From Tabrizicola oligotrophica (GTDB taxonomy: Bacteria > Pseudomonadota > Alphaproteobacteria > Rhodobacterales > Rhodobacteraceae), in NCBI RefSeq assembly GCF_011008935.1, contig NZ_JAAIVJ010000001.1, positions 248,001 through 312,000 on the forward strand: a DNA stretch of 64,000 bases, in the 5' to 3' direction. Position numbers and translations under genes: made by a program. Below, piece after piece: positions 54,816 through 63,972 of the stretch (position 1 is the first letter of the stretch; each line of letters starts with the position of its first letter). Under the pieces are notes generated by a model. That model saw only the letters and a list, made by a program, of their open reading frames with translations, was not told where the DNA came from and did not search any database.

Positions 54816-56315
54816 TCAATCCAGTTGTTTGAAGTTCAGGCTGGCGCCTTCCTTGATGCCCGAGAACCAGCGCGCGGTGACAGTCTTGGTCTTGGTGTAG
54901 AAGCGGAAGGCGTCGGGGCCGTATTGGTTCAGGTCGCCGAAGGCCGATTTCTTCCAGCCGCCGAAGGAGTAATAGCTCAGCGGCACCGGGATCGGGAAGT
55001 TGATGCCGACCATGCCGACATTGACGCGGGAGGCGAAATCACGGGCGGTGTCACCGTCGGCGGTGAAGATCGCCGTGCCGTTGCCGTAGTCGTTGTCCAT
55101 CACCAGCTTCAGCGCGTCTTCGTAGCTGTCCTTGCGGACGGTCGACAGAACCGGGCCGAAGATCTCCTGCTTGTAGATGTCCATGTCGGGGGTGACCTTG
55201 TCGAACAGGGTCGGGCCGACGAAGAAGCCGTTCTCATAGCCCTGGATCTTGATGCCGCGGCCATCGACCACCAGATCGGCGCCCTGCGCTTCGCCCGAGC
55301 CGATCAGCCCGTTGATCCGGTCGCGCGCCTGCGCGGTGATGACGGGGCCGAAATCCACGTCGTCGCCGGCGGTATAAGGGCCGACCTTCAGCTTTTCGAT
55401 GCGGGTCACCAGCTTGCCGACCAGCGCATCGGCGGTCTTCTCGCCCACCGGCACCGCGACCGAGATGGCCATGCAGCGTTCGCCCGCCGCGCCGAACCCG
55501 GCGCCGACCAGCGCATCGGCCGCCTTGTCCAGATCGGCGTCGGGCATGATGATCATGTGGTTCTTGGCGCCGCCGAAGCACTGGGCGCGCTTGCCGTTCG
55601 AGGCGGCGCGCCCATAGATATATTGCGCGATCGGGGTGGAGCCGACAAAGCCGACGCCCTGAATGGTCTCGCTGTCGAGAATGCCGTCGACGATTTCCTT
55701 GTCGCCGTTGACCACCTGCAGCACGCCATCCGGCAGACCGGCCTCTTTCAGAAGCTCGGCGAGGAACAGCGAGGTCGAGGGCACGCGCTCCGACGGTTTC
55801 AGGATCATCGCGTTGCCGCAGGCCAGCGCCGGACCCATCTTCCACAGCGGGATCATGGCGGGGAAGTTGAAGGGCGTGATGCCCGCCACCACACCCAGCG
55901 CCTGACGCATGGCGTAGATGTCGATGCCCGGACCGGCGTTGTCGGTCATCTCGCCCTTCAGGAAGGCCGGGGCGCCCATGCAGACCTCGATCACCTCAAG
56001 GCCGCGCTGCACGTCGCCGCGGGCGTCGGGCAGGGTCTTGCCATGTTCGCGGCTGACCAGCTCGGCCAGCTTGTCCATGTTCTGGTTGATGAGCGCGCCA
56101 AAAGCCATCATCACCCGCGCCCGGCGCTGCGGGTTGGTGGCGGCCCATTTGACCTGCGCCTTGGCGGCATCGGCAATGGCGGCGTTCAGTTCAGCCACGG
56201 TGGCCAGCGCCACGCGGGCCTGCACTTCGCCGGTGGCGGGGTTCATGATGTCGGCAAAGCGGCCGGACGTGCCCGCAACCAGCTTGCCGTTGATCCAGTG
56301 ACCGATCTCTTTCAT
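54816..56315 (-). CDS. mmsA: CoA-acylating methylmalonate-semialdehyde dehydrogenase
   Basis: 499 residues. Converts methylmalonate or malonate semialdehyde with NAD and CoA to propionyl- or acetyl-CoA in valine, thymine and inositol breakdown. NAD loop GVVAGITPFNFPAM, catalytic cysteine in GAAGERCMAIS, and SNGKRAQCFGGAKNHMIIMPD typical of MmsA. Divergent from a LysR gene, with a candidate operator between them. Start ATG 56315 follows GGAGG. Confidence 0.95.
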   Translation of the reverse strand: MKEIGHWINGKLVAGTSGRFADIMNPATGEVQARVALATVAELNAAIADAAKAQVKWAATNPQRRARVMMAFGALINQNMDKLAELVSREHGKTLPDARGDVQRGLEVIEVCMGAPAFLKGEMTDNAGPGIDIYAMRQALGVVAGITPFNFPAMIPLWKMGPALACGNAMILKPSERVPSTSLFLAELLKEAGLPDGVLQVVNGDKEIVDGILDSETIQGVGFVGSTPIAQYIYGRAASNGKRAQCFGGAKNHMIIMPDADLDKAADALVGAGFGAAGERCMAISVAVPVGEKTADALVGKLVTRIEKLKVGPYTAGDDVDFGPVITAQARDRINGLIGSGEAQGADLVVDGRGIKIQGYENGFFVGPTLFDKVTPDMDIYKQEIFGPVLSTVRKDSYEDALKLVMDNDYGNGTAIFTADGDTARDFASRVNVGMVGINFPIPVPLSYYSFGGWKKSAFGDLNQYGPDAFRFYTKTKTVTARWFSGIKEGASLNFKQLD

Positions 56316-56389
56316 GGGAAGTCCTCCTGATTTGGCGCGAGTTTAGTCTTGCGGAAATGCTGCGAAAAGCGCCAGTATGGCAAAAGGGT

Positions 56390-56405
56390 TTTGCATTTCT
56401 GCAAA
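56390..56405. promoter_or_regulatory. LysR-type operator candidate between mmsA and its regulator
   Basis: TTTGCA-TTTC-TGCAAA is a perfect six-base inverted repeat and contains T-N11-A, the core of many LysR sites. It is roughly mid-way in the 164-base divergent gap. Confidence 0.45.
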
Positions 56406-56479
56406 TCCCTCCTCGTCGCATTCCATGCGCTCTTCGGGGGGGCGCACGACGAGACGCGACAGCGCAGGAGGAGGCTTCG

Positions 56480-57394
56480 GTGGACTGGGACGATCTGCGC
56501 ATCTTTCTGGCCGTCGCGCGCAGCGAAAGCCTGTCGGCGGCGGGCAAGCGGCTCAAGATCGACCCGGCGACCGTCGGCCGCCGCATCGCCCGGCTGGAAG
56601 AGGCCATCGCCGCCCGGCTTTTCGTGAAATCGCCGCAGGGCTACGGGCTGACCGAGGCCGGGCTGCGGCTGGTGCCGCATGCCGAGGCCGCCGAAGCGGC
56701 GCTGCGCGGGGTGGGCGAGACCATGGCCGGGCCCGAGGGGCTGACCGGCCAGATCCGCATCGGGGCGCCCGACGGCTGCGCCAATTACCTCTTGCCGCAG
56801 GTTCTGACGCGCATCTGCGATGCCAACCCCGGCCTTGAGGTGCAGCTTGTGGCGCTGCCCCGCGTCTTCAACCTGTCGAAACGCGAGGCCGACATGGCCA
56901 TCGGCGTGTCGCGCCCCGAGGCGGGGCGGCTGACGGTGCAGAAGCTGACCGACTACCGGCTGCATCTGGCGGCCAGCCGGGATTATCTGGCGGCGCATCC
57001 GCCGATCACCGCCCGCGCCGATCTGTCCGGGCATCGGCTGGTCGGCTACATCGCCGACATGATCTTCGACAAGGAGCTCGACTATCTGGCCGAACTGGGC
57101 CTTGCCGCACCGCCCTTGGCGTCGAATTCTGTCTCGGTGCAGCTGAACTTCCTGCGCGCGGGCGCTGGGGTGGGCGTGGTGCATGACTTCGCGCTGCCCT
57201 CGGCCCCCGACCTCATGCGCATCCTGCCCCATGAGATCAGCCTGACCCGCGCCTTCTGGCTGATCCGCCATGCCGATGATGCCCGCGTTGCGCGCCTGAA
57301 CCGCTTTGCCGAGGCCTTGGTGCGCGAGGCCCGCGCTGAAATGGCGCGGCTGGAGGCGCCGGCAATGGCGCTGACAACCCAAGGTATTGCTTGA
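56480..57394 (+). CDS. LysR family transcriptional regulator
   Basis: 304 residues from GTG 56480, which follows GGAGGAGG. N-terminal winged helix-turn-helix WDDLRIFLAVARSESLSAAGKRLKIDPATVGRRIARLE, then a type-2 periplasmic-binding-like ligand domain. Its start codon faces mmsA, a common layout for a regulator of the neighbouring gene. The inducing ligand cannot be read from the sequence. Confidence 0.9.
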   Translation: MDWDDLRIFLAVARSESLSAAGKRLKIDPATVGRRIARLEEAIAARLFVKSPQGYGLTEAGLRLVPHAEAAEAALRGVGETMAGPEGLTGQIRIGAPDGCANYLLPQVLTRICDANPGLEVQLVALPRVFNLSKREADMAIGVSRPEAGRLTVQKLTDYRLHLAASRDYLAAHPPITARADLSGHRLVGYIADMIFDKELDYLAELGLAAPPLASNSVSVQLNFLRAGAGVGVVHDFALPSAPDLMRILPHEISLTRAFWLIRHADDARVARLNRFAEALVREARAEMARLEAPAMALTTQGIA

Positions 57395-57401
57395 CAGAAT
57401 C

Positions 57402-57415
57402 TTGCGCGGGCGCAA
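57402..57415. promoter_or_regulatory. TTGCGC-GG-GCGCAA palindrome before the CBS gene
   Basis: Perfect six-base arms with a two-base centre. It lies after TTGACA (57391-57396), a good -35, so it would sit in the promoter spacer of the CBS gene; the -10 is poor. The same half-sites recur at 57908-57925. Confidence 0.35.
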
Positions 57416-57444
57416 CGCTTTGTCTGACATCAAGGGAGGTGCCC

Positions 57445-57879
57445 ATGCTTGTCAGCCAAATCCTGAAATCCAAGGGGTCTGAAGGGGTTGTCACCGTGCA
57501 ACCCGGTCTTACGGTCGCGCAGGCCGCCGAAGTGCTGTCGCAGAAGAAGATCGGCGCGCTGGTGATTTCGAAGGATGGCAAGACGCTTGCCGGCATTGTG
57601 TCCGAGCGCGATATCGTGCGCGAGGTCGGGCGGCGCGGTCCGTCCTGTCTGAACGACAGCGTCGACAGCATCATGACCGCCAAGGTGGTGACCTGCGTGC
57701 GCGCCGACCAGACTGACGCGGTCTTGCAGAAGATGACCGACGGCCGGTTCCGCCATATCCCGGTGATCGAAGGCGGCCAGCTGGTTGGCCTGATTTCCAT
57801 CGGCGACGTGGTGAAGGCCAAGCTTTCCGAACTGTCGATGGAGAAGGATGCGCTGGAAGGCATGATCAAGGGGTTCTGA
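57445..57879 (+). CDS. Tandem CBS-domain protein
   Basis: 144 residues made of two CBS motifs (about 5-60 and 72-130), for example VSERDIVREVGRRG and HIPVIEGGQLVGLISIGDVVK. Paired CBS domains bind adenosyl ligands and often control enzymes; with no other domain this is a stand-alone regulator or chaperone. ATG 57445 follows AAGGGAGG. Stands between the LysR gene and coaD. Confidence 0.9.
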   Translation: MLVSQILKSKGSEGVVTVQPGLTVAQAAEVLSQKKIGALVISKDGKTLAGIVSERDIVREVGRRGPSCLNDSVDSIMTAKVVTCVRADQTDAVLQKMTDGRFRHIPVIEGGQLVGLISIGDVVKAKLSELSMEKDALEGMIKGF

Positions 57880-57907
57880 TCCGGCTCGCGCTGCGGCAGA
57901 AAGGGGC

Positions 57908-57925
57908 TTGCGCGGGCCTGCGCAA
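57908..57925. promoter_or_regulatory. TTGCGC-N6-GCGCAA inverted repeat before coaD
   Basis: Perfect six-base arms around six bases. The half-sites are identical to those at 57402-57415 on the other side of the CBS gene. It is 38 bases before the coaD start. Confidence 0.35.
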
Positions 57926-57962
57926 TATTGTTGCGTGTGCCCGCACGGCTTTCGGAGGCTCC

Positions 57963-58460
57963 ATGCGCATCGGTCTTTACCCCGGCACTTTCGATCCCAT
58001 CACCATGGGCCATACCGACATCATCCAGCGCGCCATGGCGCTGGTGGACCGGCTGGTCATCGGGGTGGCGATCAACCGCGACAAGGGGCCCTTGTTCACG
58101 CTGGAGGAACGGGTGGCCATGGTGGAGGCCGAATGTGCGCCGATTGCCGCCAAGGCCGGTGGCGAGATTGTCGTGCATCCGTTCGAGAACCTGCTGATCG
58201 ACTGCGCCCGCGACGTCGGGGCAGGGGTCATCATCCGCGGCCTGCGGGCGGTGGCCGATTTCGAATACGAATTCCAGATGGTCGGGATGAACCGGGCGAT
58301 GGATGCCAGCATTGAAACCGTGTTCCTGATGGCGGATGCGCGGCGGCAGGCGATTGCCTCGAAGCTGGTGAAGGAAATCGCCCGGCTGGGCGGTGATGTG
58401 TCGAAATTCGTGCCCCCGGCGGTGGAAACCGCGCTGAAAGCCCGGCTGAAGCGGGCCTGA
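57963..58460 (+). CDS. coaD: Phosphopantetheine adenylyltransferase
   Basis: 165 residues. Adds AMP to 4'-phosphopantetheine in coenzyme A synthesis. Nucleotidyltransferase motif [14 protein letters not shown] (residues 8-21), then [15 protein letters not shown] and the late [19 protein letters not shown]. Full length; ATG at 57963 begins [12 protein letters not shown] as usual. Confidence 0.96.
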   Translation: MRIGLYPGTFDPITMGHTDIIQRAMALVDRLVIGVAINRDKGPLFTLEERVAMVEAECAPIAAKAGGEIVVHPFENLLIDCARDVGAGVIIRGLRAVADFEYEFQMVGMNRAMDASIETVFLMADARRQAIASKLVKEIARLGGDVSKFVPPAVETALKARLKRA

Positions 58461-58462
58461 GG

Positions 58463-58508
58463 CCGCCCCCCACCCCCGGCCCCTCCCCACGACGGGGCAG
58501 GGGAGGCG
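58463..58508 (-). repeat. GC-rich dispersed repeat, copy 2
   Basis: Opposite orientation to copy 1 at 11881-11930. On the minus strand it contains GAGGGGCCGGGGGTGGGG preceded by a CCCCTGCCCC/GGGGAGG arm. It begins two bases after the coaD stop. Confidence 0.55.
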
Positions 58509-58587
58509 ACCGGTGGCAGAACGAGCCTCGCTTGACCAATCGCTTGGCCTCTGGCATGGCCTGTGGCCAAGCAAAGGACTTGATCAA

Positions 58588-60333
58588 ATGAACCTCTTCG
58601 CCGAAATCCGCGCGCTTGTCGTCGATGCCCTGGGCCAGATGGCTGCCTCGGGCGCCTTGCCCGCGGGTCTTGACCTTTCCGCCGTCTCGGTCGAACCGCC
58701 GCGCGACGGGGCGCATGGCGACATGGCCACCAACGCCGCCATGGTGCTGGCCAAGCCCGCCGGCATGGCCCCGCGCGCCATTGCCGAGGCACTGGCCGCC
58801 AAACTCGCCGCCGATCCCCGCATCACCAAGGCCGACGTGGCCGGCCCCGGATTTCTGAACCTGCGGCTGTCGCCTCTGGTCTGGCAGGGTGTCGTCAAGG
58901 CCGCGCTGACCGAGGGCGCCGGTTTCGGCCGGTCGCAGATCGGGCAGGGCGCCCGCGTCAACGTCGAGTTCGTCTCGGCCAACCCCACCGGCCCGATGCA
59001 TGTCGGCCATGTCCGCGGCGCGGTGGTGGGCGATGCGCTGTCGAACCTTCTGGCCTTTGCCGGCTGGGACGTCACCCGCGAATATTACATCAACGACGGC
59101 GGCGCGCAGGTCGATGTGCTGGCGCGCTCGGCCTATGAGCGCTACCGCGAGGCGCATGGGCTGGAGCCGGAGATTCGCGAGGGGCTTTATCCCGGCGATT
59201 ACCTCATTCCGGTCGGCGAGGCGCTGAAGGCCGAATTCGGCAGCCGGTTGCTTGATCAGCCCGAAGGGGTCTGGTTGCAGGATGTGCGCAACTTCGCCAC
59301 CGAATTGATGATGCAGATGATCCGCGAGGATCTGGCGACGCTGGGCGTCCGGATGGACATCTATTCGTCGGAAAAGGCGCTTTACGGCACGGGCGAGATC
59401 GAGGCGGCAATCGAGACCCTGCGCGGCATGGACCTGATCTATGACGGCGTGCTGGAGCCGCCGAAGGGCAAGACGCCGGAAGACTGGGAGCCGCGCGAGC
59501 AGACCCTGTTCCGCTCTACCGCGCATGGCGATGACGTTGACCGTCCGGTGAAGAAATCCGACGGCAGCTGGACCTATTTCGCCCCCGACATCGCCTATCA
59601 CTACAACAAGGTGCGGCGCGGCTTCGATCAGCTGATCGACATTTTCGGCGCCGACCATGGCGGCTATGTCAAGCGCATGAAGGCGGCGGTTTCGGCGCTG
59701 TCGAATGGCAAGGTGCCGCTCGACATCAAGCTGATCCAGCTGGTGAAGCTTTACAAGAACGGCGAGCCCTTCAAGATGTCGAAGCGCGCCGGCACCTTCG
59801 TCACCCTGCGTGACGTGGTCGAGGAGGCGGGCGCCGACGTGACCCGTTTCATCATGCTGACGCGCAAGAATGACGTGGCCTTGGATTTCGACTTTGCCAA
59901 GGTGCTGGAACAGTCGAAAGACAACCCGGTCTTTTACGTGCAATACGCCAATGCCCGGATCAACTCGGTGATCCGCAAGGCGCGCGAGGCGGGAATCACC
60001 TGTGACGATGCCACGCTGGCCGGGCTGGACCTGTCGGGCCTGACCCACGAGGCGGAAATCGAGCTGGCCAAGAAGATCGCCGAATGGCCGCGTCTGGTGG
60101 AAATCGCCGCCAAGGGCAACGAGCCGCATCGCGTGGCCTTCTACCTTTATGAACTGGCCTCCGACCTCCATGGCTTGTGGAATCGCGGCAACGACGACCT
60201 ATCCCTGCGATTCTATCAAGAGGGCAATGCGGCAACATCTGCGACAAAAATTGCCCTCGCGCGCGCCACGGGCGTTGTGATCGGCTGCGGCTTGGGTATC
60301 TTGGGCGTCACTCCGGTCGAGGAAATGCGCTAA
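58588..60333 (+). CDS. argS: Arginyl-tRNA synthetase
   Basis: 581 residues. Class I synthetase that charges tRNA-Arg. HIGH region: [21 protein letters not shown] region: [11 protein letters not shown], where arginine replaces the last serine as in many ArgRS. The N-terminal Add-1 domain reads [20 protein letters not shown] 58588 follows AAAGGA. First of the argS-SPOR-nagZ-scpA-scpB run. Confidence 0.96.
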   Translation: MNLFAEIRALVVDALGQMAASGALPAGLDLSAVSVEPPRDGAHGDMATNAAMVLAKPAGMAPRAIAEALAAKLAADPRITKADVAGPGFLNLRLSPLVWQGVVKAALTEGAGFGRSQIGQGARVNVEFVSANPTGPMHVGHVRGAVVGDALSNLLAFAGWDVTREYYINDGGAQVDVLARSAYERYREAHGLEPEIREGLYPGDYLIPVGEALKAEFGSRLLDQPEGVWLQDVRNFATELMMQMIREDLATLGVRMDIYSSEKALYGTGEIEAAIETLRGMDLIYDGVLEPPKGKTPEDWEPREQTLFRSTAHGDDVDRPVKKSDGSWTYFAPDIAYHYNKVRRGFDQLIDIFGADHGGYVKRMKAAVSALSNGKVPLDIKLIQLVKLYKNGEPFKMSKRAGTFVTLRDVVEEAGADVTRFIMLTRKNDVALDFDFAKVLEQSKDNPVFYVQYANARINSVIRKAREAGITCDDATLAGLDLSGLTHEAEIELAKKIAEWPRLVEIAAKGNEPHRVAFYLYELASDLHGLWNRGNDDLSLRFYQEGNAATSATKIALARATGVVIGCGLGILGVTPVEEMR

Positions 60334-60410
60334 GACAGTTCCCGCCGGTCGAGCAGGCAAAGAACAAGCCCCGGCGGCATGTATCGCGGGGCGCTGGCGA
60401 GGCATAGGGC

Positions 60411-61256
60411 ATGGCGGATCTGGATTACGATCATTTCGACGGCGGCTATCCGGCGGCCTATGGCCCGCGGGCCGGGCGGTTTGCCCATCTGGGCGGTGCC
60501 GCAGTGTCGCTGGCACTCTTGCTTGGAGCGGGCGTCTGGGGCTATCAGCTGGCGATGCGCGATGTCAGCGGCATTCCGGTGATCCGCGCCGTCGGCGGGC
60601 CGATGCGGCTGGCGCCCGCCAATCCCGGCGGCTCGGAAACCTCGCATCAGGGCCTGTCGGTCAATGCCGTGGCCGCGGCGGGCACTGCGCTGCCGCTGCC
60701 GGAAACCCTGACCCTTGCGCCGAAAGCGATGGAACTGGCCGATGAGGATCTGGCCGGTCTGGAACCGCTGGAGCCGGTCGGCGGAGCGGAGGTCGTCGCC
60801 CTGACTTCCACGACCGAGCTTGAGGCGGCGGCCTTGCCCGAGGCCTTGCCCGCCACGCAGGAAGATGCCGTCGCCGCCGCGCTGGCCGAGGCGCTGGGGC
60901 TGGAGGCGCCGGCCGCCGCCAGCGATGGCGCGGTGGTGGCAAATCTGGAAGACGTCACGCAAACCCTTGCATCGGCAACGGAAATCGCGCCGGAATCCAT
61001 CGCCCCCGGCACGCTATTGGTGCAGCTGGGCGCTTTTGACGATCAGGAAAAGGCGCGTGCCGAATGGGCGCGGCTGACCGGCACATTCGCGGAACTGATG
61101 GGCGGCAAGGCGCTGGTGATCCAGCCGGCGCAAAGCGGCGGCAAGACCTTCTACCGGCTGCGCGCCCACGGCTTTGCCAATGACGACGACACCCGCCGCT
61201 TCTGCACCGCGATGCTGGCCGAGAATGCCACCTGTATTCCCGTCGCCCAGAGATGA
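60411..61256 (+). CDS. SPOR-domain inner-membrane protein
   Basis: 281 residues. Cytosolic N-terminus, one membrane helix (about 26-46), an alanine- and glutamate-rich linker of about 150 residues, and a SPOR domain at the C-terminus (about 200-281: LVQLGAFDDQEKARAEWARL to FCTAMLAENATCIPVAQR). SPOR domains bind denuded septal glycan strands, so a division-site role is likely. Directly upstream of nagZ. Confidence 0.85.
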   Translation: MADLDYDHFDGGYPAAYGPRAGRFAHLGGAAVSLALLLGAGVWGYQLAMRDVSGIPVIRAVGGPMRLAPANPGGSETSHQGLSVNAVAAAGTALPLPETLTLAPKAMELADEDLAGLEPLEPVGGAEVVALTSTTELEAAALPEALPATQEDAVAAALAEALGLEAPAAASDGAVVANLEDVTQTLASATEIAPESIAPGTLLVQLGAFDDQEKARAEWARLTGTFAELMGGKALVIQPAQSGGKTFYRLRAHGFANDDDTRRFCTAMLAENATCIPVAQR

Positions 61257-61266
61257 GCCGCCGGGG

Positions 61267-62283
61267 ATGAGCGCCATCGGCCGCATGGCCGCGATTTTCG
61301 GCTGTGACGGCTTTGATCTGAGCGGCGCGGAGCGTGCCTTCTTCCGCGAGGCCGATCCATTCGGCTTCATCCTCTTTGCCCGCAACATCGACAATCCCGA
61401 TCAGGTTGAACGCCTGACGCGATCCCTGCGCGAAGCGGTCGGGCGCGATGCGCCGATCCTGATCGATCAGGAGGGCGGTCGCGTGCAACGGCTGCGCAGC
61501 CCGCATTGGCGCGAATGGATCCCACCGCTCGACGCCGCCGAGACCGCGGGGGCGGACGCCGCCCGCGTGCTGGGCCTGCGCGCCCGGATCATGGCCGAGG
61601 AATTGCGCGCCCTTGGCATCGACGCCAATTGCGCCCCGGTGGCCGACATCGCCGGGCCCGAAACCCACCCTTTCCTGCGCAATCGCTGCTATGGCGTGAC
61701 GCCTGTACAGGTGTACGAACGCGCCCGCGCCGTGGCCGAGGCGCATCTGGCGGCCGGCGTGTTGCCGGTGGTCAAGCATCTGCCGGGCCATGGCCGCGCC
61801 ACTGCCGACACCCACCTGCATCTGCCCACTGTCACCGCCAGCCGGGCCGAACTGGCCGCCCATGACTTCGCCCCGTTCAAGGCGCTGGCCGACTTGCCGT
61901 TGGCGATGACCGCCCACATCATCTTTGCCGCCTATGACCCCGACCGCCCGGCCACGCAATCGCCCGACATGATCCGGGTGATCCGGCAGGAAATCGGCTT
62001 TCAGGGCCTTTTGATGACCGATGATCTGAACATGCAGGCGCTGTCGGGCGATCTGGGCCAGCGCACGCGGGCCGCGATGGCCGCCGGCTGCGACATTGCC
62101 CTGCATTGCAAGGGCGACATGGCCGAGATGCTGCAGGTCGCGGCCGAGGCGGGCGACATGCGCCCCGACACGCGCGCGCGGGCCGGAGCAGCGCTGGCCC
62201 GGCGCCGCCCGGCCAATTCTGTTGACATTGCCGCCCTTGCGGCCGACCTTGCCGCCATGGGGCAAGGTGCGCTCGATGGCTGA
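61267..62283 (+). CDS. nagZ: Beta-N-acetylhexosaminidase NagZ
   Basis: 338 residues, glycoside hydrolase family 3. Removes N-acetylglucosamine from muropeptides during wall recycling. Catalytic His-Asp dyad region KHLPGHGRATADTHLHLPTV and nucleophile in MTDDLNMQAL; LIDQEGGRVQRL near the N-terminus. ATG 61267 follows the SPOR stop by ten bases. Its last eight bases overlap the scpA start, so they are coupled. Confidence 0.94.
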   Translation: MSAIGRMAAIFGCDGFDLSGAERAFFREADPFGFILFARNIDNPDQVERLTRSLREAVGRDAPILIDQEGGRVQRLRSPHWREWIPPLDAAETAGADAARVLGLRARIMAEELRALGIDANCAPVADIAGPETHPFLRNRCYGVTPVQVYERARAVAEAHLAAGVLPVVKHLPGHGRATADTHLHLPTVTASRAELAAHDFAPFKALADLPLAMTAHIIFAAYDPDRPATQSPDMIRVIRQEIGFQGLLMTDDLNMQALSGDLGQRTRAAMAAGCDIALHCKGDMAEMLQVAAEAGDMRPDTRARAGAALARRRPANSVDIAALAADLAAMGQGALDG

Positions 62284-63076
62284 GGCGGGACAAGACGACT
62301 GGGGCGGGGTGGAACGCCTGCCGACTGCCGAACGGCTGGAGGCCGAGGCGCTGATCGTCGATGTCGACGGCTTCGAAGGCCCGCTCGACCTGCTGCTGAC
62401 GCTGTCGCGCACCCAGAAGGTCGATCTGCGCAAGATCTCGGTCTTGCAGCTCGCCGAGCAATATCTGGAATTTGTCCGCCGCGCCGCCGCGCTGCGCATC
62501 GAGCTGGCCGCCGATTATCTGGTGATGGCGGCCTGGCTCGCCTTCCTGAAATCGCGGCTGCTGCTGCCGCCCGAGCCGGGCGAGGAGGGGCCGTCCGCCG
62601 AAGACCTCGCCGCGCATCTGGCGTTCCAGCTGGAGCGGCTCCAAGCCATGCGCGAGGCTGCCGCCCGGCTGATGGCACGCGACCAGCTTGGCCGCGATTT
62701 CTTTGCCCGCGGCCTGCCCGAAGACATCACCCACACCCGCGACATCACCTATGAGGCGACGCTGCTGGACCTGATGCGCGCCTATGCCCGCATTCGCACC
62801 CGCGACGAATTTCGCCCCTATGCCTTTGACCGGCAGGACGTCTACACCATGGAGCAGGCGCTGGAGCGGATGCGCGGGCTTCTGGGCTATGCCGGCGAAT
62901 GGTCCGACCTGACTTCTTTCCTGCCCGAGGGCTGGGATGCCTCACCTGCGCGGCGCCGCTCGGCCACCGCCGCGCATTTCGCCGCGGTGCTGGAAATGGC
63001 CAAGCGCGGCCAGATCCGGCTGAAACAGGGCGAGACCTTTGCCCCGATCCTGATCCGAAAGGCCGATGGCGGATGA
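62276..63076 (+). CDS. scpA: Segregation and condensation protein A
   Basis: 266 residues. ScpA is the kleisin that joins SMC heads for chromosome compaction. N-terminal block DVDGFEGPLDLLLTLSRTQKVDLRKISVLQLAEQYLEF; winged-helix C-terminus near KRGQIRLKQGETFAPILI. ATG 62276 lies in the end of nagZ; AAGGTG is seven bases upstream. The TGA overlaps the scpB ATG. Confidence 0.94.
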   Translation: MAEAGQDDWGGVERLPTAERLEAEALIVDVDGFEGPLDLLLTLSRTQKVDLRKISVLQLAEQYLEFVRRAAALRIELAADYLVMAAWLAFLKSRLLLPPEPGEEGPSAEDLAAHLAFQLERLQAMREAAARLMARDQLGRDFFARGLPEDITHTRDITYEATLLDLMRAYARIRTRDEFRPYAFDRQDVYTMEQALERMRGLLGYAGEWSDLTSFLPEGWDASPARRRSATAAHFAAVLEMAKRGQIRLKQGETFAPILIRKADGG

Positions 63077-63717
63077 ATGAGCCGGTAGAACAGTCGCTGT
63101 TCGAAGCCCCGCCGATGGGCGAGCAGGAACGCATGGTCGAGGCGATCCTGTTTGCCAGTGCCGAGGCGGTGACGCTGGCCGACCTCGCGGCCCGGATGCC
63201 GCATGGTTGCGACCCGGCCGAGGCGCTGGTGACGCTGCGCCGCCGCTACGAAGGGCGCGGCGTGCAGATCGTCAAGGTTGGCGATGCCTATGCCTTCCGC
63301 ACGGCCGGCGATCTGGGGTTCCTGATGCAGAAGGAACATGTCGAGCAAAGGAAACTCTCGCGCGCGGCCATCGAAACGCTGGCCATCGTGGCCTATCACC
63401 AGCCGGTGACGCGGGCGGAAATCGAGGAAATCCGGGGGGTCGCGGTGTCGCGCGGCACGATCGACCTGCTGATGGAGCTGGACTGGATTCGCCTTGGCCG
63501 CCGCCGCATGACACCGGGGCGCCCGGTGACCTTTGTCGTCACCGACCATTTCCTTGACCATTTCGGGCTGGAATCGGCGCGTGACCTGCCGGGGCTGAAA
63601 GAGCTGCGCGCGGCCGGGCTGCTGGACAGCCGGCCCTTGCCGATGGGCCTTGGCCAGCCCACATCGGATGAGGAAGACGAAGCCCAGACCGGCCAGAGCG
63701 AACTATTCGAGGACTAA
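63073..63717 (+). CDS. scpB: Segregation and condensation protein B
   Basis: 214 residues. ScpB dimers bind ScpA in the SMC complex. EAILFASAEAVTLADLAARM at the start and RAAIETLAIVAYHQPVTRAEIEEIRGVAVSRG in the second winged helix are typical. ATG 63073 overlaps the scpA stop (ATGA). An acidic tail (SDEEDEAQTGQSELFED) ends it. Confidence 0.95.
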   Translation: MNEPVEQSLFEAPPMGEQERMVEAILFASAEAVTLADLAARMPHGCDPAEALVTLRRRYEGRGVQIVKVGDAYAFRTAGDLGFLMQKEHVEQRKLSRAAIETLAIVAYHQPVTRAEIEEIRGVAVSRGTIDLLMELDWIRLGRRRMTPGRPVTFVVTDHFLDHFGLESARDLPGLKELRAAGLLDSRPLPMGLGQPTSDEEDEAQTGQSELFED

Positions 63718-63723
63718 GCCACC

Positions 63724-63927
63724 ATGGACCGCATGCTCCAGCAGCTTCTGAACCGCTTTCTCGGCCGATTGATGAACCGTGCGATTGATACCGGGATCAG
63801 CTTTGTCGCCAACCGCGGCAAGGACCCGGCCCAGATGAGCGATTCCGAACGCCAGCAGGCCCGCGCCGGGCAGGATCTGGCAAAAAAGGCGCGGAAGATG
63901 TCCCGCGCCTCTCGCAAACTGTTCTGA
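63724..63927 (+). CDS. Short helical protein of unknown function
   Basis: 67 residues, basic and helix-rich, with no membrane segment (MDRMLQQLLNRFLGRLMNR at the start, KKARKMSRASRKLF at the end). ATG 63724 follows GAGGA at the end of scpB, six bases after its stop, so it seems translated with scpAB. In relatives tatABC usually follows scpB; nothing like TatA is seen here yet. I know no function. Confidence 0.6.
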   Translation: MDRMLQQLLNRFLGRLMNRAIDTGISFVANRGKDPAQMSDSERQQARAGQDLAKKARKMSRASRKLF

Positions 63928-63940
63928 TCGGGCGCCTTGT

Positions 63941-63972
63941 CGCCGCCGCCGCCGCTCTTCGGCGGGGCGGCG
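63941..63972 (+). terminator. GC-rich hairpin at the right edge
   Basis: CGCCGCCGCCGCCG pairs with CGGCGGGGCGGCG around CTCTT, with one mismatch. It comes right after the small gene. No T-run is seen, and the last bases (63973-64000) hold no recognisable gene. Confidence 0.35.

Noticed and set aside
58581-58588. TTGATCAA before argS as an FNR box
   Set aside because: FNR needs TTGAT-N4-ATCAA; there is no spacer, so this is just an eight-base palindrome.
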